Shown here one piece after another: positions 56,760 through 64,000 of a stretch of 64,000 bases of DNA. The notes below the pieces were generated by a model that had not been told where the DNA came from, made no database searches, and worked only from the letters and a program-made list of their open reading frames with translations. The stretch covers positions 558,001 through 622,000 of the forward strand of contig JAHBBC010000005.1 in the NCBI GenBank assembly GCA_019915015.1. Direction: 5' to 3'. The DNA comes from Auriscalpium vulgare (taxonomy: Eukaryota > Basidiomycota > Agaricomycetes > Russulales > Auriscalpiaceae). The translations under genes were made by a program, and so were the position numbers. Numbering within the stretch: position 1 is the stretch's first letter; the number at the start of each line of letters is the position of its first letter.

Positions 56760-57822
56760 TTACCCGCGATAGTTATTCTTCTGATTCCTCAACTCATCCA
56801 TAACCACACTCTCCGGAGTCCCTTCTGCCGCCTTCGTTGCTTTCCTGACCTCAACGTGAGCATTTAACCTTCGCTGTACAGTGCAACAAACCTGATGGCG
56901 ACACTTGCAAGACGCATGAATGGGTTCCACTCTTTCTCATCTCCGATTGTCGTCAGACCTGCAGTAACAGAGTTGTCCCGGACGATGTTCCCCAGCCGCG
57001 CCAACCCTGCGTTGTCTGGGTCAACGGCGAGGGCAAATTTGAGGTTGCTAGCGGTGTATTCGTGCCCAACGTAGACTGTGGTCTCGTTAGGGAGGGTGCC
57101 TAGATACGACAGCGCTGTGTGCATCTCCGCGCCGGTGCCCTCGAAGAAGCGACCGGAACCCGCGATGAACAGCGTGTCACCGGTGAAGACACCTCCTGCT
57201 TGCGACTTCGCGGTGTCGGTGACATAGTAGCATATCGAGTCCTGAGTATGACACGGGGTAGCAAGAGCTCTGCATGGTGGTATTCACGCATAGACTTCTT
57301 GACATACCAGAGGAGACTTACTTGACATGCAGGGCTTCTCCGACGGTGAATTCGTCCTGGTCTTTCACCAGATTGGTCAGGGCGGGCACCTTGTTGCTTC
57401 CCCCGTAGATGGGCACACCGGGATAGGTCCTGGCCTACAGGTCCCGCCAGTTGCGACCTGTATGAGCGCCTGCTGCCTCGAATGCAAGTAGTGAGCTCAC
57501 GAAGTCCTGTTTGGGAGAAAGCCCGTATTAGTAGACAGCATCAAGTGACTGTAAAGACATTGACCTCGTTACCACCACTATGATCAAAGTGATGATGGGT
57601 GGTGATGCCTGCGACAATCTGCACGCCGAGCTGGTCGGCAGCAGCCTTGACCTTAGAGACGGTGTATGGGTCGACAGCGGCGGCTTTGTTGGATGTCTCG
57701 TCTATCAAGAGGTATGCGTAGTTGTCTTCGCGGACAGGGACGGGAACGACTTTCATATTGTGAGACGAAGACGTTGAGAATCTTGAACAGCGTCGAGACA
57801 GCAGCTGTCGTCGGACGAACAT
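56760..57822 (-). CDS. GLO2: Hydroxyacylglutathione hydrolase (glyoxalase II)
   Basis: A multi-exon gene for the metallo-beta-lactamase-fold enzyme that hydrolyses S-lactoylglutathione to D-lactate in methylglyoxal detoxification. The start (57822) gives MFVRRQLLSRRCSRFSTSSS, an Arg-rich, acid-free leader that suggests mitochondrial import; an internal Met (NMKVVPVPV) could make a cytosolic form. Then come NYAYLLIDETSNKAAAVDP, GITTHHHFDHSGGNE (the HxHxDH metal motif), YPGVPIYGGSNKVPAL, ATPCHTQDSICYYV, GGVFTGDTLFIAGSGRFFEG and VYVGHEYTASNLKFALAVDP. The last exon (from about 56833 to stop 56762-56760) reads KATKAAEGTPESVVMDELRN, typical for the C-terminus. All metal ligands expected are visible. 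Confidence 0.92.
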
Positions 57823-58296
57823 GGAAGTACAGGATGGTGACTAGTCAGGGTTCTACATCTCTCACGTCTTGCGTTGCGTCATCTGTCCGCTGCCTCCGCC
57901 CACAACTTCGCCCTTGGCTCGCTTTCCTTTCCTCATCGCTCTTTCTCTCGACACACACTCTCAGCGTCACGGCATGCGGCATGCTGGCAGCCATTTGTTA
58001 TCCCTCTGTGCGAACAGCGCCCTCCGGAACGGGTCCGTGAAGCCCTGAGAACATCGCTCACAGCATGGGCGGCCGCCAACACAGCTCTCGCTGCCAACTG
58101 TTGTCACTGTCGCTTTATCAGCGTTTTCATCTCCGCGAGAGAACTCTCCCCTCTCTCATATATACCACGGTCTCCACGCAGGGCAGTCGTTCAGTCGCCT
58201 CGCAGCTGGAATGCCACCTCCGGTACGGTCTTCGCGTGTGGTTCCTCCGGGATCTTGTTGAGCAGTCTACAGGCAATTCGCTGGTCCTTTCCTCGC
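57823..58296. promoter_or_regulatory. Shared promoter region, glyoxalase II / one-pass protein
   Basis: 474 bp between divergent starts. It is rich in CTCTC/CTTT tracts (57930-57960, 58140-58150) and holds a TATATATA stretch near 58158. No coding frame is convincing. Confidence 0.4.
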
Positions 58297-59210
58297 ATGA
58301 AGCCGTGGCAGCTCCTCCACCCAGCAGGTGCTTCCTCTGCTGCAGATAATGATGCTAGTAAGTGGTCTCCGATTGTGAAGTCATGCGACAGCTAGAAGTC
58401 GCGACTCAGATATACCCACAGATTCTGACATGCTTATTGCTGCTTGCAGGGTATTCGCTTGCCACAAGCACAGTCCAGGCAATTACCGTAGTCCCTCAAG
58501 CAGATATCCTGCCGAGACTCTTGATTCGTCAAGACGAAGGGTCCAGCACGCCTCCGATATTCCCGTCGGATTCGTTCACAGAGTCGACGAGCCCCTCATC
58601 GACATTTCCTATCTCAACCGCCTCGCCTTCAGACTCCTTCACGTTTTCCGAGCCGATTTACACCGCAGCAGCCCCGTCACTGTCCAGTGACTCAGCCCCT
58701 ACCAGCATCAGTCCTTCGTCAGATGCTGGCCTTCCCCCGATAGTGATGTCCACAACGTCGCCAGTTACATACACTGCCAGTGCCACAATCACGCCCTCTT
58801 TCGTCACGGCAGTCGATTCCACACCAACCACATCACCCGTCGCACCTGTCAAGGGAGCCTCATCCGCATCCTCAGTCTCCGTCGGCATCATCGCCGGCGC
58901 AGCTATCGGTGGCCTCGTCTTCGTCTGCGCATGCATCGTAGGCATCATCTACTTGCGCCAGCGGCTGCGACACTCTGGCCACAAGAAGGCGCCATCGGCG
59001 CAGTATCTGTCAGATATCCAGGCGCACGAGCAGTTCAGGCCAATGCTGCCCGCGCGCGTATGGGAGGGTTCTCCAGACGGGTTGTCCTTCACCGCGAACC
59101 CATTCGCTGGCCGGCCGGTGTCGCAAGTGTCGGCGTGGTCCGAGCCGCCCTTGCCTTCTGGTCATGGTTCGCATGTGCGGTTACATAGCGGTGATTCTGG
59201 ATGGACTTGA
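58297..59210 (+). CDS. Ser/Thr-rich single-pass membrane protein
   Basis: Ectodomain rich in Ser, Thr and Pro (PSDSFTESTSPSSTFPIST), then SVSVGIIAGAAIGGLVFVCA continuing as a strong membrane helix, a basic stop-transfer (RQRLRHSGHKK) and an 80-residue cytoplasmic tail ending SGDSGWT. The layout is that of wall-stress sensors and similar glycoproteins; no WSC or other domain is seen. The start is ambiguous. A spliced model (58297-58357 joined to 58449-59210) uses a good branch site and acceptor. An unspliced start at 58383 gives 275 residues whose N-terminus (ILTCLLLLAGYSLATSTVQA) looks like a signal peptide. Gene limits cover both. Confidence 0.65.
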
Positions 59211-59570
59211 ATGCCGTGCGGGGGCACGCTATACTACTGAATGGATTACGCGTGCTCTATTTATTGCATACAGAGATATCATGTACTGTACCAAGATACT
59301 TGTGGGAGCGATGTAACCGAGAAGTCCGCCGCCCAATCGTCGGTGATGACGGAGTTACAGCGTTTGATCAGAGAAGTCCGTAGCTGCCTGAACATGCACA
59401 GCTATTGAAACTTTTGTCTGCCGAAAACATCTACACCATCAGTCGACATTTACACCGAGAAAATCTTCTGCCTTCTTCCGAGTCGATCGCAGGATCTGCA
59501 AAGTTCCTCATACTGCCTACAAGGAGACCTAGAATAGTTTATCCAGCGCGTCGGAGAAAGGCGGCGGCAT
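59211..59570. other. Intergenic between converging genes
   Basis: Holds the 3' UTRs of the one-pass membrane protein and SRP receptor genes; nothing else is recognised. Confidence 0.4.
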
Positions 59571-62233
59571 TCAGTCGCTGAGGATGGCTGAAACGACATT
59601 CGCGACACGCAGCTGCCTCAAGTCCGTATATGTCTGTCATGGTTCCTGCGCATGAGCACTTGAAAACACGCTTCACATCAGGACATTTGCGCACCTGACC
59701 CGTGCCAACGAACACGATGGGTTGACCGGTGACATAGGTCATTGACAGCGCCGCTCCCACCTAGGCATCAAACCAGGTGAGTAACGCGCATCTAGTGCGA
59801 AGGGGAGCGCAGATGGACATACCTTGTCATCGACGGTGTCCCACTTGGTGACCAGCATGCCATCAATGCCCCGGCCCTTGCCAACTGCCCCGGAGCTGGA
59901 GAAGTCGCGCAGCGCGCGGTCAAACTTCGTGAGCTGGTCCACCGCCTCATTTCCGACGAGTGCCTCGCCGACAAAAAGAATTTTGTCGGGGTTGTTGACA
60001 GAAACAAGCTGGGTGGCCCGCCATGTGAATCACAAACTCCCAGAACAGACGCCGGCACGGACCTTTGCGAGGGCACGCATGAGCGGCTGTGAGACGCGTA
60101 CATCAGAACAAGTGGTTATGCATCGAGCGCCTGTGCCGTACCTCGTTATCTTGCATCCGACCAGCTGTATCAATGAGCACAACGTCGAAATCGTTGTCCC
60201 TGCCTGCAGACTATGAAGACAAGAGCTACGGGGTGGGGCGCTGGCAGAACACGCACCATAAGCAATGGCCTCCTTAGCTATCCCAGCGGCATCCTTCCCG
60301 TATCCCCGCTCGTACAGTTCGACGCGGCCTTTACTATCGCCTGCCCCATTCATCCCAAGCATCCCTAGGTTTCTGACGTGAACACGGAGCTGTTCGACGG
60401 CTCCGCTCCTGTCGAATGATGGTCAGCAAAACGGTTGATGACAACTAAGGTGACAAACCGGAATGTATCACAAGCAGCAATCAAGACTCTGAATCCATTC
60501 TGAATCAGCCAGAAGCAGACTTTCGACAAATTGGTGCTTTTCCCAACGCCATTGACTCCAACGAAGGTGATGCTGTATGGCAAGCGCTGTTGCGTTGAAC
60601 TGAGAGGCGAAGAGAGTTTCGTCCGGATGGAGAGCAAGAGGTCAGTAGACGTCTTTGGGGTCAGAATTCTGGTGATGGAGTTCGACAGTGCCTGGCGAAC
60701 AGCCGCATTCGTCGCTGACTCTGGTTAGCAAAATGGCGTGAAGAGCGCAGTTAGACTCACTCTGGAACCCGCCGACCTTCTTCCCGACTAAACTCTCTCC
60801 AACTCCCTCGCAAACCTTCTCGGATATATCCTTTGCCACGTTTTTCTTCATCAGATGCTGCTTCATAGCTTCCAGCACGGGTTTAAGGTCATCTTCCGAA
60901 AGTACTTTGGACCCTGTTAGGCGCGCAAATATTGAGCCCAGGGCACCCATAGACCCCGATGTCGCGGGGACCTTGCTTTTGGCGTTCAAGGCTTCAGATA
61001 TGACCGCGTCGGCATCGCCCGTGTTCTTGCCAAAGTCCCAGTCTTTGACTTCGTACAGGCCGTCCTTGGTGCGCGTGCCTAACGATGCCTCATCCACAAG
61101 GGCATTAACATTAAGAGAACCCCTGTTTTGAGCGTCGGTGTCGTTTGGCTTGTCCGAGCTGTAGTCCAACGACGCCATGTCGGACTCTGTGATTGATCCA
61201 TTTTCCCACTTTCGCTGTACCTTCTTCGGCTTTTTCTTGAGTGTGGAGTCGGAACTAGATACCAGTCAGCATCAACGTCTGAGGAGCAATGGAGTGGAAG
61301 GCCCACTCGGAATGGGATAGCTTTCCCTCCCGCTACCAGAGTCGGTGCGGGCCATCCCTCTTCCTCCACGCCGCCCCCCTCTACCACGCAGCCTGTTTTT
61401 CAACGCCTGTACATTCCGAGCAATCTGCTGTTCATCCTGCGCCATGTTAGGCGACTCCGTGGGAGCTGAGTGCATGTGTATGTGCGTGAGTTGGAGGGCA
61501 GGGCCAATGATTGGAGAGAGTCACCTGTATCCACATCACTGGAACCGGGGCTCTCAGAGTCGATAGCAATACGAGGCGCGGAGCGCAGGCGCGCCTTGCG
61601 GTCCTGTTGGGTATTATTCAGTCTATGGCTCACTGTAGACCACAAGAACCTCACCGCAGCAGCCTCGCCTTCCAAACGCTTCAAAAGTTGGTCGAAGACG
61701 GTATCCCACCCTTCGAACGCTTTGGAAAAGTTCCATGTGGCAAGCTCTGCCGAGCCATTGGCTGCGCCAACAGCCCTGTTGTTCACTGCATGCAATGAGG
61801 CAACGAAGGTCGTTAAGAAGGGCTGGAACAGCTTGACGAAGACAGTCTTGAGGGATGCCAACAAGTCCTCAACATAGGTCAATTGTAGGATGCGCTGGTA
61901 TGCAACCTATCGACCGGCATGTATCAGAGCTTGTGCTAGGCCAAAGAGCAACACACGCACCACAAATATGAGCTCCAGGTCATTGACAAATGTCCACTTG
62001 ACGGCATATCCGTCTTTCTCGTACTTCTCCTCGGCCGCTCGTCCCTCAATGAGAGCATCTCTGATTAGCCAGTTGATAGGCGACGCGGAGGATGTGGCCA
62101 GCTGGGACGCTGCGGGAGTGAACGAGCGGGACCACAAGACCAAGCCGCCTGAGAGATACGTCAGACCTAGATCGGCTGCACCGCAGCGGCAAGAGAACCA
62201 ACCTTTGTGGAATATAGAACAATGGTCAAGCAT
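59571..62233 (-). CDS. SRP101: Signal recognition particle receptor alpha subunit
   Basis: A many-exon gene for the ER-membrane docking GTPase SR-alpha. The N-terminal longin-like SRX domain, which binds the beta subunit, starts MLDHCSIFHKGGLVLWSRSF and includes NWLIRDALIEGRAAEEKYEK. A charged linker holds DEQQIARNVQALKNRLRGRG and a Gly/Arg-rich patch. The NG domain follows: HLMKKNVAKDISEKVCEGVG, the P-loop in TFVGVNGVGKSTNLSKVCFW, DVVLIDTAGRMQDNE (G3), NPDKILFVGEALVGNEAVDQ, TKWDTVDDK (G4, TKxD) and GQPIVFVGTGQ (G5). It ends LRVANVVSAILSD-stop at 59573-59571. All five GTPase motifs are present. It is one of the clearest calls in the window. Confidence 0.95.
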
Positions 62234-62466
62234 GTCGACTGAGCAGGTCTGGAATGATGCGGGACTGTCGAGGAGGATGTAGTAGCGGAAAGCGAAGTCG
62301 CAGTCGGGTCCGGACGCCGGAGACCGAGACCGACGCTGTGCAAGTTTTCTCTTATTTTCTCTTATTTTCCTTTGCAAAACAGGCCGGCAGCTACACATTG
62401 AGCCGTTGACGTTGCCGTGGAACATCGAGCCGTTGCATTGAGCCGTAAAACGACTGCGCATAAAGG
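62234..62466. repeat. Short direct repeats between SRP101 and cyclin L gene
   Basis: The 233-bp gap between the SRP101 start and the next gene's stop contains two tandem TTTTCTCTTA units (62345-62365) and three copies of GAGCCGTTG-like sequence (62400, 62426 and 62438 region). These lie within the SRP101 promoter. Confidence 0.5.
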
Positions 62467-63473
62467 CTAGCTACTGTGAGGCCTGGACTCTAACCATTTC
62501 CGCACGTCCTTCTTCCCAATCATCCCGACCACCCGCGACCGCTCCTCTGGGCTCCGTTCGCGGTACAACCGCATGATGTAACCGCACACGGTCCACAGAT
62601 CTTCCCATTCCGCATCAAACAGCTCCCACCAGCAATTTGGTGGTGTAGACGGTAGAGGGATGTCTAGATGCCGCGTGGTGAGCAGAATGGCGGCGCTGAT
62701 GATCGTCGGGACAGCATAGAGGGCGTATACTGGCGTCTGTAGACTGAGGTTCCGGAAGGCGAGTGAGCCAGTGAACACAGAGCAAAGGTTGGGGGCGTAC
62801 GCGTCATTTAGGTACCCCCATGCACGCGAGACAGCGTCCTCGCGGCTGGTCAACCCAAGCAGGCGCATGTAGTTGACCAGGGTGCCGTAGGGCAGGACCA
62901 CGTTCGTGTTGAACCCAAGCCGCTTCAGGATTTGCATCTCTGAAACAACGAGGGATTCCTTGAGGTCGTAGAAGGTGGAGCCAAAATACGACATCGGGGA
63001 GTACTTGAAGTCGGGCAACGGGTGTGACGATGGCGATACGGTGTGCGCTGCACGCTGGAAGAGCAAGTCAAACACATTGATCAGGTCGCGCATCTTGACG
63101 GGGCATTCTTGCAGCTTGGACGACAGGTACAATGCGCCCATGCCTGTGTCCTACTGCGTGTGAGACTACGGCCGGGCTCAAGCGATGGTTACTGACCCCG
63201 ATGCCAAACTGCTTCATCGAGCTGACATAGAAGAAGCGCTGGAAGAGGATTTGAGCAGTGGCTACTGCGACCTGCTTTCTGGAGGTTACAATATGATACT
63301 GAGGTCAAAACCGCACAACGGAGCACGCACAACTTCAACAAAACGCCTGCTTGATGAATGAGCTTGCATCCATAGGCCCGCAGGTCTTCCTCGAGGTCCG
63401 CCGGGATCCCATCCAGCGAAGACGGTGTGTTCTTGATCTGGGAGAGAGAGGCGAGCGGCGGGAGGCCAGCCAT
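62467..63473 (-). CDS. Cyclin L-like transcription/splicing cyclin
   Basis: A three- or four-exon gene for a cyclin-box protein of about 300 residues. The start (63473) gives MAGLPPLASLSQIKNTPSSL; then DLRAYGCKLIHQAGVLLKL, QVAVATAQILFQRFFYVSSM with KQFGIG, and GALYLSSKLQECPVKMRDLI with NVFDLLFQR. These form the first cyclin box. The second half includes VVSEMQILKRLGFNTNVVLP and AWGYLNDAYAPNLC, ending KKDVRKWLESRPHSS. The sequence AQxLFQRFFY followed by GALYL.SKLxECP is characteristic of cyclin L (partner of CDK11-type kinases). Cyclin K/C-type is an alternative. It lies 125 bp from the divergent Arg/Ser-rich gene. Confidence 0.85.
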
Positions 63474-63598
63474 GGCGGCGGTGAAGGCGAGTCCTGAGAT
63501 CAATCGGGAGGCTGCTGCCAAACAGGCGACGACAACCGCTTTACATAACGCGTTCACGCGCCCGTTCACCCCGCCGTTCACTCAGCCTCGGGCGCGAC

Positions 63599-64000
63599 AT
63601 GTCGCATCTCCCACCCAAGCCCGACTTTGACTCCTACCCGTCAGACCGACCCCCGTCCTCCCGCCCGATACCGCCTCCCGTTGACCGCCACAGACTGGAC
63701 GATGACAGACGCCCAGGTCCGTCGAGGTATCCTGCCAGGCCGTCTTCCCCGAGACGAAGGTCACCTCCGCGATCGCGCACGGCTACCTACCCAACCCCGC
63801 CCGCTCACTGGGATCCTCCTAGGGATCGTCGCACGGACTCGCCGCGTCGCGACTTCCGCGGGAGAGAGTCCGAATGGCGGCGGCCGCCTCCTCAGCAAGG
63901 CCGGGACGACTCGTGGCGTTCGAGGGACAGAAACGAGAGGCGTCCAGATTCGCGACGAGGATTCGGCCGCCGTGAACCGGAACGTCGAGGGTTTGAACGC
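63599..64000 (+). CDS. Arg/Ser/Pro-rich protein, N-terminal part, cut by window end
   Basis: An open frame from ATG 63599 runs without a stop to the end of the window (134 codons). It starts MSHLPPKPDFDSYPSDRPPS and is rich in Arg, Pro, Ser and Asp, with SPRRRSPPRSRTATY, REPERRGFER-type and RDDSWRSRDRNERR segments. RS/RD-type sequence is common in splicing factors and in N-terminal tails of CDK12/Ctk1-type kinases, so a nuclear RNA-processing role is plausible but unproven. The divergent cyclin-L-like neighbour fits such a role. No domain can be seen because the rest is missing. Confidence 0.6.
   Translation, partial: MSHLPPKPDFDSYPSDRPPSSRPIPPPVDRHRLDDDRRPGPSRYPARPSSPRRRSPPRSRTATYPTPPAHWDPPRDRRTDSPRRDFRGRESEWRRPPPQQGRDDSWRSRDRNERRPDSRRGFGRREPERRGFER

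Overview
The window is nuclear DNA of a filamentous basidiomycete, most likely an Agaricomycete. The evidence is a high GC content, coding regions cut by many 45-70 nt GT-AG introns with CTGAC/CTAAC-like branch sites, tightly packed genes on both strands, and fungal-type protein families (L-arabinitol dehydrogenase, nitronate monooxygenase, a PKA catalytic subunit with a long N-terminal tail, a 7-cysteine metallothionein). No tRNA, rRNA, CRISPR, transposase or reverse transcriptase was seen. Exon joins were worked out by eye from reading frame and splice sites; where not listed they are approximate.

Layout. 0-13 kb: an acidic orphan protein (-), L-arabinitol 4-dehydrogenase (+), a small one-helix protein (-), the 25S rRNA methyltransferase BMT2 (+), a 5'-nucleotidase-type metallophosphoesterase (+), a small membrane protein (-), urease accessory protein UreF (-), and a CxxC-CxxC orphan (-). 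13-25 kb: a small orphan, a polytopic membrane protein, the histone chaperone SPT16 (-), and a Sec7-domain ARF exchange factor of the Gea/GBF1 type (+). 25-34 kb: a cytochrome b561 protein (-), PKA (+), a decayed P450 fragment, the Brix protein SSF1 (+), cytochrome c heme lyase (-), nitronate monooxygenase (+), and a GPI-anchored surface protein (-). 34-47 kb: a WD40 protein (-), an MFS drug transporter (+), a zone with an inverted duplication and two orphan genes, splicing factor SYF1 (-), the Rab geranylgeranyltransferase alpha subunit BET4 (+), and a tiny metallothionein gene (-). 47-64 kb: an EDC4/Ge-1-like decapping scaffold (+), SFT2 (+), a tail-anchored orphan (+), glyoxalase II (-), a Ser/Thr-rich one-pass membrane protein (+), the SRP receptor alpha subunit (-), a cyclin L-like protein (-), and the start of an Arg/Ser/Pro-rich protein cut by the window end (+).

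The genes are mostly unrelated housekeeping functions rather than a pathway cluster: RNA processing and ribosome assembly (BMT2, SSF1, SYF1, EDC4-like, cyclin L), chromatin (SPT16), secretory traffic (GEA, BET4, SFT2, SRP receptor) and metabolism or stress (arabinitol dehydrogenase, UreF, nitronate monooxygenase, glyoxalase II, metallothionein). Many are head-to-head pairs sharing 90-300 bp. I found no convincing new multi-gene system. The most notable observations are small: a metallothionein hidden in three mini-exons, a gene whose first coding exon is only the start codon, a duplicated in-frame 3' splice site, an inverted duplication next to an orphan gene, and a P450 relic.
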